Assembly: GCA_902786205.1 (NCBI GenBank)
Contig: CADABQ010000017.1
Span: 1 to 51,312 of the forward strand
DNA: 51,312 nucleotides
DNA from: an uncultured Lachnospiraceae bacterium
GTDB taxonomy: Bacteria > Bacillota > Clostridia > Lachnospirales > Lachnospiraceae
Reading direction: 5' to 3'
Below are positions 32,219-40,890 of the stretch, piece after piece. Each line of letters opens with the position of its first letter. The stretch's first letter is position 1. The position numbers were made by a program, and so were the translations under genes. The notes under the pieces were generated by a model. It saw only the letters and a program-made list of their open reading frames with translations, was not told the DNA's origin and did not search any database.

Positions 32219-33850
32219 TCATCGTTTAACAATTTTCTGACCACCAATGTTTGAAATATGATTTCCAGATATGTTTTTAATGTGAGAACCTCCAAAAGAG
32301 AGGATTCCATACTGACTGGCACCATAACGGATTGTGTTATTTTTTATATTAGATACGGAGCCTTTTTGACCAACACGGATCCCAACGTATTTCGGTTTCT
32401 TAATGGTATTGTTTGTGATAGAAGAAACATTTGCCTCTGAAATCCAGATACCATATTCACAGGAACCGGATATATTATTTTTGTCTAGTTTAGAAGCTTT
32501 TGCGCCTTTATAAACCACAATTCCAGCCTTTGCCTTTGAAGAAATCGTATTAGAGGTAAGTGTAATCTGTTTGCAGGCATCACTTACTACCATACCATAA
32601 AAGTTTATGGCTTTCTGGGTACAAGTAATCTTATTTTTGTAGGCTTTTATTTCTCTTGCATTTCGGATAGTAATACCATTTCCCTTTGAAGTGATCTTAT
32701 TATCGTATATGGAAACATTTTTAATGCCATAAAATCCTCGTTTAAAGGTTGTCCCATTTTGCTTGGTTGTTTTTGTCATGGTATAACCTTGTATATCAAT
32801 ACCTGTAGGTTGGCTGATATCTGTATAGAAAATGGACATAGTGTTATTTCGAACAATTGTCTCTGCGTTTAAAGTATATGGTGCTTCTGTTTTTTTAGAA
32901 GAAAATACACCGTTTGTAGGGGTGTAAGACCATACTGTAATACCACGACCACATTTTTTTAAGGTATTTTTTTCTATAACACAGGAAGTGAAATTGAGGC
33001 ATTCAATGGCAACACTCTTTAAATTTTCAAATGTATTAGAACCGATATAAATGTTGTTGTGTGTTTTTCCATTCCATTGTGTATGGGCACCTACTCCACG
33101 ACACACATTTTGGAATTTGTTATTTTTAATCGTAATATTTTTACAGGTTAAATCTTCGTAGGCATATCCTTTAAAATGAGAATCAATTAAAATATCAATT
33201 TGAATGGCTTCAATGGCAAATGCCTTCTTTTTTATTCTTTTGGCAGAGACAATCTGGTCCTTAAATACACAATTTTCCACAGTAAAACCATCCAGAGCTG
33301 CAACTTCTACAAAATGGCTATCTGTACTATTGGTTACCGTAGCATTTCGAATGGTAAAGTTAGAAGTATGTGCGCCCTTGATGGCAACACGGGCTTTTTT
33401 GTTTACATCCCAAGTGCCACCATCGATGGTGATATCTTTATAGTAATATCCTTTCTGATTATCACCTGCCATGCCGCCATGTCCTATCTTAAACATATTT
33501 GCATCGTAATCGGAAATAAAGGTAACACCTCTTACATAGAGTGTGGTATAACTATAAGCATAAAGACAACGGTCTAAATGGTAAGTACCTGGTTCTACTA
33601 CAATAATATATGGGTGTTTCTTGGATGCATTATCTTGTGCAGTAGTAAGTGCCCAAGAAATGTTTTTACATCCATAGGATAAATCATCTTTGGATATCTT
33701 GATAATATAGCTTCCGTCTTTTTGTTCTCCTTCTGTGCATGTGTAGTAAAAGGAGTCTGTGCTTGCATGAAGACTCGAAGAAGGTGTTACAAAAAATGCA
33801 CAAAGAAATAGGAAAAGTGATAGTAGTAAAAATTTGAAATATTTTTTCAT
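32219..33850 (-). CDS. Secreted right-handed beta-helix protein (pectate-lyase-like fold)
   Basis: The 543-aa protein has a signal peptide (MKKYFKFLLL, hydrophobic core, cleavage near SLHAS, residue 30) and then at least 15 parallel beta-helix coils with the NNxI pattern (ITIKNNKFQNV, VSIYDNKITSKGNG, KITLTSNTISSKAKAG, VSNIKNNTIRYG). Relatives are polysaccharide lyases, epimerases or surface adhesins. The catalytic residues of a named lyase family are not evident, so the substrate is open. There is no LPXTG or other cell-wall anchor, so it is probably released. AGGGGGAA precedes ATG 33850. It is a single gene, convergent with trpA. Confidence 0.8.
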   Translation of the reverse strand: MKKYFKFLLLSLFLFLCAFFVTPSSSLHASTDSFYYTCTEGEQKDGSYIIKISKDDLSYGCKNISWALTTAQDNASKKHPYIIVVEPGTYHLDRCLYAYSYTTLYVRGVTFISDYDANMFKIGHGGMAGDNQKGYYYKDITIDGGTWDVNKKARVAIKGAHTSNFTIRNATVTNSTDSHFVEVAALDGFTVENCVFKDQIVSAKRIKKKAFAIEAIQIDILIDSHFKGYAYEDLTCKNITIKNNKFQNVCRGVGAHTQWNGKTHNNIYIGSNTFENLKSVAIECLNFTSCVIEKNTLKKCGRGITVWSYTPTNGVFSSKKTEAPYTLNAETIVRNNTMSIFYTDISQPTGIDIQGYTMTKTTKQNGTTFKRGFYGIKNVSIYDNKITSKGNGITIRNAREIKAYKNKITCTQKAINFYGMVVSDACKQITLTSNTISSKAKAGIVVYKGAKASKLDKNNISGSCEYGIWISEANVSSITNNTIKKPKYVGIRVGQKGSVSNIKNNTIRYGASQYGILSFGGSHIKNISGNHISNIGGQKIVKR

Positions 33851-33985
33851 GAAAATTCCCCCTAAAATAGATGAAACGATTCGAATATATCCTTTGCAAA
33901 AGATTGCATATAAAGAAGACAAAAACAAATCGTTGTTGTTAAAATAGTTTCCCCTAGCACAAATTATATCGGAATAAAGATCTCT

Positions 33986-35185
33986 TTATCCTAATGCGGC
34001 ACTTACCTTTGTCGAGACTGCAAGGTCCATACAATCAATCATGATTTCAAAAATCTGCACAAGAAAACATTCTTTTGAAACTTGCTTTGCCTGCGTGTCT
34101 GTTGCAATACAATCGTTGTAAATCTCTACTAAAAGAGATTTTAGACGAGAGGCATCTAAATATATGGCATACATGAATTGCATAATATATTCTACATGTT
34201 TATTTAGAATATAGTTTCGAAGCATGGTGTCAAAATAGGCGTGTACTTCATATTGTTCATTAAAATAATTGGCATCTGCGTCGGCATCAACAGAAAACAT
34301 TTCATAAATATCATATTCTGCGGGTTCGTCTGGTTCCCAGTAAAAAACAGGAAGTTCATTTAATGCATAGTGGCAAGGGGTTAAATATTTCTTGGCGTGT
34401 TCCTTGTCTTCTGAAAGCAACCATTGAATCAAGTTTGAAGAACATTCAAAAGCATAACGACAGAGTGGAAGATTGACATCTTCAATTGTTTGGTAATAGT
34501 TGCAAAGCTTTCGGAAGAGCCAGCCAAACATATAATAATTTTCTGCATAGGCACTAGAACTGTTTTTCATTTTATAGATCAGCGGTTTCCATAAATCTTC
34601 CATTAAAACTGGAAACGGTTCGCTGGAATTTGTTAATTGTTCGGTATATTTTATCATAAGCTGGTAAAAGAAAATAGGAGCAATGGTGCGAAGCTCTGTA
34701 TATTCTCCGGTAAGAAGAACGAGACGATGTATTTGCCAATGTAATTGAGGAGAATCTTTTTCACCAATTTCAAAGCATTTGCGGAATAAAAAACACAATT
34801 GCTCAGTTTCCTCATCGTAACCGTAGGATTGCTCTGGATTAATTTCGTAGCTTAAAACTTTTTCCAGAGATAGAATCTGTTCCCACTGTTTTTGAAGAGA
34901 ATGTTGGGTGTTTATTTTCTTTGTTAAGTTTTTGATTCGTTTTTTCAATTTCTTATATTTTTTTCCAATTTTCTTTTCGCTTTGTGCTGTTGAAAAATGA
35001 GAAATAAGAAAAGTATCATCGCAGACAGCCGCAATCAGTAAATCCCGAAGTTCGATATTATCCGGTTGTTCCATTACTTTATCTGCCAAGGCATAGCATA
35101 GAATAGACTTGTTTTGCATGGGAATTCGATAATGGATACAACGATCAAAAAAATGTTTTTTATAATCTAAAATGTTTTCTATCAT
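33986..35185 (-). CDS. Hypothetical protein (399 aa)
   Basis: I do not recognise this family. The protein is helical and rich in aromatic and acidic residues, and a lysine-rich stretch (KKIGKKYKKLKKRIKNLTKKI, about residues 70-90) could be a coiled coil or nucleic-acid contact. There is no signal peptide or convincing membrane helix. Many cysteines are scattered but do not form a clear metal site. It starts 43 bases after the CobW-like GTPase gene, so the two are probably co-transcribed and the protein may be a client of that GTPase. Confidence 0.7.
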   Translation of the reverse strand: MIENILDYKKHFFDRCIHYRIPMQNKSILCYALADKVMEQPDNIELRDLLIAAVCDDTFLISHFSTAQSEKKIGKKYKKLKKRIKNLTKKINTQHSLQKQWEQILSLEKVLSYEINPEQSYGYDEETEQLCFLFRKCFEIGEKDSPQLHWQIHRLVLLTGEYTELRTIAPIFFYQLMIKYTEQLTNSSEPFPVLMEDLWKPLIYKMKNSSSAYAENYYMFGWLFRKLCNYYQTIEDVNLPLCRYAFECSSNLIQWLLSEDKEHAKKYLTPCHYALNELPVFYWEPDEPAEYDIYEMFSVDADADANYFNEQYEVHAYFDTMLRNYILNKHVEYIMQFMYAIYLDASRLKSLLVEIYNDCIATDTQAKQVSKECFLVQIFEIMIDCMDLAVSTKVSAALG

Positions 35186-35228
35186 AAGTACAAGCTCCTT
35201 TCAGTGCTATAAAATAGTTGTCTAATGA

Positions 35229-36164
35229 TTATTTTTTCCAATGGGATTCGATTGCATCTTCCACCAGATTTTCGCCGATTACAATAATAACCTGTTGTCC
35301 CTGTGCGACTGGAGTGATGCAGATATTCTTTTTAGTAGCATTTAATTCCAGCCATTGTCCCTGTTTGTTTTGAATAAAACCTTTGATACGGAAAACGTTG
35401 CCACAGGACACATCCCATAGTATACTTTTTGCAATCTTTGCTAACGCATCTTCAGCTATAGGAACATTCATAAAATAGAGTGAGGTAAAGGCTTCTTTTT
35501 CATCAAACCATAGTTTGGAAGTGTGGTCGAACGTATAGCCGCTGTTGCGGATTTGTTCGAAATCCTGAGAAGTTAGTGTTGCCCAGTCTTTTTGTAAAAT
35601 CTCATCTTTGATGGTTCGTTTACATTGAAATTCTTTTAAGATTGCATTTAGATAAGCAATCGTATTATTTCGTTCTATTGGAGTAGAATCCTCAACTTTA
35701 CTTAGAACAATGTTGCCTGCCTGTGCAATCTGTGAAGCAAGCAGGTATTTTGACTGTTTGGTCAGAGTTTGCTCCAAATTCGAATCTACAATAGTAATTA
35801 CATTGTCAATTTGATACCAGCGATCTAGAGGCTCCTCATTTAATACATCAAAAAACTCATCTACATCATAGATGCCGGAAGGCTCTACTAAGACTCGGTC
35901 ATATCCACACATTCCCATGGAAATGAGTTTTGTTTTAAATCTTCTTTTGTGGCAATCATAATCACAACCGCCTGCGACCATTTCTAATTCACAATGCTCG
36001 CTGATCAGATCTTGCAAAAGCATCATATCCACATTGACAGCACCAAAATCATTTTCGAGAATCCCTATGTTTTCGCTCTGGTCCATTAAATAGCGGGCGT
36101 ATTTTTTTAAAAAGGTTGTTTTTCCAGCACCTAAAAATCCTGTAATTAAATCTATTTTTACCAT
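35229..36164 (-). CDS. CobW/G3E-family GTPase (metal chaperone-like)
   Basis: The 311-aa GTPase has Walker A GFLGAGKTT (residues 9-17), a switch with ENDFGAVNVD, Walker B-like DRVLVEPSGI, and NIVLSKVED at the NKxD position, where the usual N is replaced by S. The G3E metal motif CxCC is changed to GGCDYDC (C67 and C71). A C-terminal CobW_C-like domain follows (FRIKGFI). G3E proteins load metals or cofactors into enzymes; the altered cysteine motif suggests another ligand geometry. It lies upstream of the unknown 399-aa gene. AGGA precedes the ATG at moderate spacing. Confidence 0.85.
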   Translation of the reverse strand: MVKIDLITGFLGAGKTTFLKKYARYLMDQSENIGILENDFGAVNVDMMLLQDLISEHCELEMVAGGCDYDCHKRRFKTKLISMGMCGYDRVLVEPSGIYDVDEFFDVLNEEPLDRWYQIDNVITIVDSNLEQTLTKQSKYLLASQIAQAGNIVLSKVEDSTPIERNNTIAYLNAILKEFQCKRTIKDEILQKDWATLTSQDFEQIRNSGYTFDHTSKLWFDEKEAFTSLYFMNVPIAEDALAKIAKSILWDVSCGNVFRIKGFIQNKQGQWLELNATKKNICITPVAQGQQVIIVIGENLVEDAIESHWKK

Positions 36165-36277
36165 AATAATAATCCTATATACACGACCATTGAAAGGTCG
36201 GTCCTTTCTGTATGTTTGTTATGGTTCATTTTAGCATACTGGAAAAGAGAATGCAAAAATGTCAGAGAGAATGTAAA

Positions 36278-36535
36278 AATATAAAGTAACAGTTCAGCCG
36301 GGCAGAAATGATTGTGGAAATTGTACATGACTGCTGGCAGGCTAAGTGCAATTTCTACAATCATTTCTATCGGGCTAACGCCTGACATGAATACACATTG
36401 AACACTTGGCGAAGTATTTTTGAGCCTAGTGAGAAAGCGTACAGAGTGAAGTATCCAGCCAAAAAGGATATTTTTAGCCATGTTGTATATTCTGGCACTT
36501 TATGAATGTACCCGGCTGAACTGTTACAATATAAA
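36278..36535. mobile_element. MITE family B, complete copy (36286-36527) with 8-bp target duplication
   Basis: The 242-bp element has a perfect 17-bp inverted repeat: GTAACAGTTCAGCCGGG (36286-36302) and CCCGGCTGAACTGTTAC (36511-36527). AATATAAA flanks it on both sides (36278-36285, 36528-36535). An internal 20-bp inverted repeat (36304-36323 with 36349-36368, one mismatch) would form a large hairpin. Open frames inside and across it are not gene-like. The remaining spacer 36165-36285 holds nothing clear. Confidence 0.92.
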
Positions 36536-36620
36536 ATAGATAAAATTTTTAGAACAATAGTGTAAATATAACTATATATTTGGATATACATGCATACATG
36601 CGTAATCCTAATTTTTTTGG

Positions 36621-36649
36621 TTGGAAGAAATCTGTGTATTTGGTATAAT
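36621..36649 (+). promoter_or_regulatory. Promoter of the CapA-like gene
   Basis: TTGGAA (36621-36626), a 17-bp spacer and TATAAT (36644-36649), preceded by TGG (extended -10). The leader is about 40 bases. Confidence 0.8.
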
Positions 36650-36694
36650 GAAAAGGTAACAAGTGATAAAAGAAAAAGTAAAGGAATAGGAAAG

Positions 36695-38119
36695 ATGAAG
36701 AGAAGAAGCAAATGGAGTATTATGTGGCGTGATATGCGTCGGGAAAAATATTTGTATGGCAGACGAAAAGAAAAAAAATTGCAAAGTATATTGTTGATTA
36801 CGCTTTGTGTAAGTTTAGGAATATTTGCTTTGGTTGCAGGAGGATATACCCTGCATGAAAGACTTAGCAACAAGAGTGGGAAAACGACAGAAAAGAATGT
36901 GGGATCAGTTGCCAAAAAGGGAGATTCTAATAAGAAGGAACCAACCGTGACGGCAAAGAGTACCGCAACAGCGGAACCAACTGCAACGCCACAGCCTGAA
37001 AAGAAAGAAGCTTCACTTTTATTTACAGGAGACCTTATGGTACATAGTTACCAATATAAAGCTGCTTATGATGCTAGTACGGGAAACTATGATTTTTCAA
37101 ATAATTTTACTTATGTAAAGAAGTATTTTAAAAAGGCAGATTATGTTGTTGGAAATTTAGAAACTACATTTGCCGGAGCAGATCGTGGATTTAGTGATTT
37201 TCCACGCTTTAATACACCGGATTCTTTTGCAAAAGCGATTAAAGCGGCTGGTTTTGATTTGCTTACTACTGCAAATAACCATTGTGCGGATAAGGGTTCT
37301 GCCGGTATCCAAAGGACCATTTCTACCTTAAAAAAGAGTGGAGTAGAGCAGATTGGAACCTATTCATCAAAAAAAGCTAGCAAAAAAATATTTGTAAAAG
37401 AAATTAATGGAATTCGTGTAGCTTTTGTCAATGGAACGTATGGTGTTAATGGCTTATCTTACGATCATTCTTATGAAGTGAAATTGTTGAATGATTCCTT
37501 TTATAAGGATTTGAAAAAAGCGAGAAAAAAAGCAGAGTTTGTAGTGGCGCTTCCACATAATGGAGTAGAGTATCAGCAAACACCAGCAAAGACATATCAG
37601 CAGCAATATAGAAAGATGTTAGAGGCTGGGGCAGATGTTGTAATCGCCAGTCACCCACATGTGTTACAACCAATGGAGTATCAGAATATTACAGATAAGG
37701 ATGGAAGTACAAGAAATGGTCTTATTATGTATTCTTTAGGAAATTTCCTTTCTTCACAGGTGACGAAACCCAGAGATGCTGGTGTTATGTTACAGTTGAC
37801 ACTTTCTAAGGTGGATAATGGTGCAGTTACATTAAAGCAAGTGGCAGCAATACCAACGTGGTGTCGTTTTACAGACGCACAAGGAAAGAGAAACTTTACA
37901 GTTTTTAGTGTGTATGATATTTTAAAGATGTCGGAAGCAAAAAGAAAGAGTCTAATTCGGGATAAGGATTACTTGCGTGTACAGCAGATTCAAGAAGAAA
38001 GTACAAATACATTGTTAGGTACAGCTGTGCCAGTTTCCAAGAAAAAGAAAAAATATGTGTTTCGACAAGTAGAAAAGAATTATAATCGTGTGTACAAGGT
38101 GTCTGGTAAACGTAAGTGA
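36695..38119 (+). CDS. CapA family protein (poly-gamma-glutamate synthesis-type metallophosphatase)
   Basis: The 474-aa protein has a basic cytoplasmic start, one membrane helix (about residues 28-50), a Thr/Lys/Pro-rich linker and an extracytoplasmic CapA/PgsA domain with FTGDLMVHSYQ, VGNLETTFAG, TANNHCADKG, LPHNGVEY and ASHPHVLQPMEY, the metallophosphoesterase-like motifs. It acts at the cell surface; relatives take part in poly-gamma-glutamate capsule formation. No capB or capC is adjacent, as is common for solitary CapA genes in gut Firmicutes. AGGAATAGGA precedes the ATG. A lysine-rich C-terminus follows. Confidence 0.9.
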   Translation: MKRRSKWSIMWRDMRREKYLYGRRKEKKLQSILLITLCVSLGIFALVAGGYTLHERLSNKSGKTTEKNVGSVAKKGDSNKKEPTVTAKSTATAEPTATPQPEKKEASLLFTGDLMVHSYQYKAAYDASTGNYDFSNNFTYVKKYFKKADYVVGNLETTFAGADRGFSDFPRFNTPDSFAKAIKAAGFDLLTTANNHCADKGSAGIQRTISTLKKSGVEQIGTYSSKKASKKIFVKEINGIRVAFVNGTYGVNGLSYDHSYEVKLLNDSFYKDLKKARKKAEFVVALPHNGVEYQQTPAKTYQQQYRKMLEAGADVVIASHPHVLQPMEYQNITDKDGSTRNGLIMYSLGNFLSSQVTKPRDAGVMLQLTLSKVDNGAVTLKQVAAIPTWCRFTDAQGKRNFTVFSVYDILKMSEAKRKSLIRDKDYLRVQQIQEESTNTLLGTAVPVSKKKKKYVFRQVEKNYNRVYKVSGKRK

Positions 38120-38265
38120 TTGTGGAATGTCCCAATATTTCATTTTCTTTGTGCAACCTAAGCTTAAGAAATAATAGAGTTTCGCAATTACCTAGTATTT
38201 CAATAAAAAGGAAAGGAACGACGGAGACAAAAGCAACCTGTTTTGGCTCTGTTTTGGTGAAAAAG

Positions 38266-39225
38266 ATGAATAGAGAAAATAAATTACTGTTTGTTTACAA
38301 TCCCCGTTCTGGAAAGGGACAGATAAAAAATAAATTATCTGAAATATTAAATATTTTTGCAGGTGCAGGATATGAGATTACGGTTCGTCCTACGCAATGT
38401 GAAAAGGATGCTTATGAAACAATTAAAAATACAGGTGCTAACTATGGGATGATTGTATCCTCTGGAGGCGATGGAACACTAAACGAAAGTTTTCATGGTA
38501 TTATGGAGTTTCCTTTGGAAGAACGTCCATTTTTTGGATATATTCCTACAGGAAGTACCAATGATTTTGCCAGTACACTTTCTATTTCCAAAAATCCGGT
38601 AACGGCGGCAAAGGGAATTGTGAAAGGAAAGAAGTTTTGGTGCGATGTTGGAAAGGCATCTACTGGTTATTTTGCATATGTAGCTGCATTTGGGGCATTT
38701 ACCAATGTAGCATATGATACGCCTCAAGAGACAAAAAATGCTTTAGGACATATCGCCTATATATTAGAAGGGTTGAAAAGCCTGGCAAATTTGGAAAGTT
38801 ACCGGGTAAAGGTGCAATATGTGGATGAAGATGGGAAAATCAGAGAATTTGAAGATGAATTTATTTATGGAATGATATCCAATACGGAATCCGTAGGTGG
38901 AATGAATTTATTAAAAAAATCAGAGATTGATTTGCAGGATGGCATGTTTGAGGCATTGCTTGTTCGAAATCCAGAAAACCCAATTGAATTGCAACAAACA
39001 ATAAATGCATTGGTGACAAAAGATTTTTCATCGGATCGTTTTTACTTTTTCCGTACGAATACAGTAGAATTTCAAGGGGAAAGTGAGATTTCCTGGACGT
39101 TGGATGGCGAGTATGGTGGTACCTTAAAAGAAATGAAGATTGAAAATATTGCAAAGGCGATCTGTATGCGTTATAAACCAATTCGAAGACGGATTTTATT
39201 GAGCAAAGACGAATTTGAAGATTAG
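38266..39225 (+). CDS. Diacylglycerol kinase-like lipid kinase (YegS/BmrU type)
   Basis: The 319-aa cytoplasmic or peripheral enzyme has FVYNPRSGKG, the catalytic loop SSGGDGTLNE (about residues 66-75), YIPTGSTNDFA and a C-terminal strand with WTLDGEYGG. It phosphorylates diacylglycerol or a related lipid. ATG 38266 is the family start; GGTGA lies 5 bases upstream. It begins a tight series (gaps of 14, 5 and 26 bases) with a small membrane gene, a TIGR00266 gene and a BceRS-like pair, which suggests a link between lipid recycling and envelope antibiotic response. Confidence 0.92.
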   Translation: MNRENKLLFVYNPRSGKGQIKNKLSEILNIFAGAGYEITVRPTQCEKDAYETIKNTGANYGMIVSSGGDGTLNESFHGIMEFPLEERPFFGYIPTGSTNDFASTLSISKNPVTAAKGIVKGKKFWCDVGKASTGYFAYVAAFGAFTNVAYDTPQETKNALGHIAYILEGLKSLANLESYRVKVQYVDEDGKIREFEDEFIYGMISNTESVGGMNLLKKSEIDLQDGMFEALLVRNPENPIELQQTINALVTKDFSSDRFYFFRTNTVEFQGESEISWTLDGEYGGTLKEMKIENIAKAICMRYKPIRRRILLSKDEFED

Positions 39226-39239
39226 TGAGGAAGGATAAC

Positions 39240-39509
39240 ATGCGAAGGCGTAGAGAACAAGTGGAAGCTTTGTTTTTTGAGGGATTAAAAGAGGTCATGA
39301 AAACCATGCCAACTTGGGTAAGAATTCTCGTGCCACTTCTTTGGTTGTTATTATATGTGGCATTAATCCTTGTGGTAGGATATTTGGCGATTACGTATCA
39401 TAATGTATTATTGGGAATTTTTGATATAGGATTTGTATCAATTGTATTATCTGTATTTTGTGCAGCAATACGTTATTATAAAAAAAACAATATAAAAGGA
39501 GAAATGTAA
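39240..39509 (+). CDS. Small membrane protein (89 aa)
   Basis: Unrecognised. It has a basic amphipathic N-terminus (RRRREQVEALFFEGLKEVMK), two membrane helices (about residues 28-50 and 55-77) and a short basic tail. GAGGAAGG lies 6 bases before ATG 39240, whereas a GTG at 39225 lies before this site. Its position between the lipid kinase and TIGR00266 genes with tiny gaps supports a real gene. It may tether a partner to the membrane; that is inference. Confidence 0.65.
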   Translation: MRRRREQVEALFFEGLKEVMKTMPTWVRILVPLLWLLLYVALILVVGYLAITYHNVLLGIFDIGFVSIVLSVFCAAIRYYKKNNIKGEM

Positions 39510-39514
39510 GTAAA

Positions 39515-40189
39515 ATGGAGTATCAATTAATTGGAGATGTAATGCCTGCGGTAGAGGTTCGAATGCAGGCGGGGGAAAAAATGTATACACAGTCTGGTGG
39601 TATGGTATGGATGTCAGAAGGCATTAAAATGGAAACCAATACGAATGGTGGGGTATTAAAAGGATTTACACGAAAATTTGCAGGGGAATCGATGTTTATG
39701 GCAACCTATTCCGCTACAGTCAATGATGCAACAATAGCATTTGCGTCTACTGTTCCTGGAAAAATTTTGCCTATTGATTTGGCAGATAGTCCAATGACTT
39801 GCCAAAAAAATGCATTTTTGTGTGCACAGCCAAGTGTAACGTTAAATACTATTTTCAATAAGGCGCTTGGCACAGGATTTTTTGGCGGGGAAGGATTTAT
39901 CTTACAGGAACTGGTAGGCACTGGTATGGCATTTTTGGAAGTAGATGGGGATATTGTTGTAAAGGAATTGCAACCAGGAGAAGTGATTAAGATTGATACA
40001 GGTAATATCGTTGCTTTTTCTAAAGGAATGCAATATGAAATCGAACGAATAAAAGGCTTCAAAAATATTTTCCTCGGAGGAGAAGGATTGTTTTTAACCA
40101 AATTGACTGGTCCGGGAAAAGTAGTATTACAGACACAAAATATGGGTGAATTTGCCGGAAGAATTGCAAAATATATGACTACAAAATAG
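39515..40189 (+). CDS. TIGR00266/AIM24 family protein
   Basis: The 224-aa protein matches the AIM24-like TIGR00266 family: MPAVEVRMQAGEKMYTQSGGMVWMSEGI, GESMFMATYSA, GFFGGEGFILQELVGTG and IFLGGEGLFLTKLTGPG. It forms a beta-barrel-like fold with internal repeats and has no signal peptide. Function in bacteria is unknown; yeast Aim24 shapes the inner mitochondrial membrane. The start is 5 bases after the small membrane gene, with AAAGGAG before it. Confidence 0.9.
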   Translation: MEYQLIGDVMPAVEVRMQAGEKMYTQSGGMVWMSEGIKMETNTNGGVLKGFTRKFAGESMFMATYSATVNDATIAFASTVPGKILPIDLADSPMTCQKNAFLCAQPSVTLNTIFNKALGTGFFGGEGFILQELVGTGMAFLEVDGDIVVKELQPGEVIKIDTGNIVAFSKGMQYEIERIKGFKNIFLGGEGLFLTKLTGPGKVVLQTQNMGEFAGRIAKYMTTK

Positions 40190-40215
40190 TGAAGAAGGCT
40201 TTCAAAGGAGAAAAA

Positions 40216-40890
40216 ATGGCACAGTATCGCATTTTAATTGTAGAAGATGAAGAAACGATTGCAAAAATGGAAAAAGAACATTTGGAAAAATGGGAGTACG
40301 AAGTGTTTTGCGTTTCCGATTTTAAGAATGTATTGCAGTCGGTCAAGGAACAAAAACCGGATGTAATCTTGATGGATATACATTTGCCCTATTACAATGG
40401 TTTCTATTGGTGTAGTGAAATAAGAAAATTTTCAAAAGTGCCAATCATATTTGTATCGTCCAAAAACGATGAGATGAATATTATTATGGCGATGGATATG
40501 GGAGGAGATGAGTTTATTGAAAAACCATTTTCTCTTCCCGTGCTTACCGCTAAAATCAATGCATTGCTTCGACGTACATACAGTTTTAAAGGTCAGGTTA
40601 ATTTCTTAGAGCATAAAAATGTTCGTCTCAACTTGCTCAATGCAGTTGTATTTTATGGAGAGCAACAGGTAGAGCTTACAAAAAATGAGTTTAAGATTTT
40701 GCAGATACTTATGGAGAATGCCGGGGAAATGGTTACAAGAGAACAGATTATGCAACAGCTTTGGGAAGATGATAGTTTTATTGATGACAATACGTTGACC
40801 GTAAATGTAACACGTATACGGAAAAAGCTAAAAAGCATTGGTGTGGAAGAATTTATAATGACCAAAAAAGGAATCGGGTATTTTGTATGA
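40216..40890 (+). CDS. OmpR-family response regulator, BceR-like
   Basis: The 224-aa regulator has a receiver domain with acidic pocket E10/D11, phospho-acceptor D54 (LMDIHLP) and K in EKPFS, and a winged-helix DNA-binding domain (about 130-224). Sequence and the linked transporter place it with BceR/GraR-type regulators of peptide-antibiotic resistance. AAAGGAG lies before ATG 40216. It overlaps the kinase gene by 4 bases. Its likely target is the TTACA-N4-TGTAA site at 41897 in front of the ABC transporter genes. Confidence 0.92.
   Translation: MAQYRILIVEDEETIAKMEKEHLEKWEYEVFCVSDFKNVLQSVKEQKPDVILMDIHLPYYNGFYWCSEIRKFSKVPIIFVSSKNDEMNIIMAMDMGGDEFIEKPFSLPVLTAKINALLRRTYSFKGQVNFLEHKNVRLNLLNAVVFYGEQQVELTKNEFKILQILMENAGEMVTREQIMQQLWEDDSFIDDNTLTVNVTRIRKKLKSIGVEEFIMTKKGIGYFV

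Noticed and set aside
36158..36915. Two overlapping minus-strand open frames across the MITE
   Set aside because: They run through MITE B ends and recur with the element at 51214; no ribosome sites; not gene-like.
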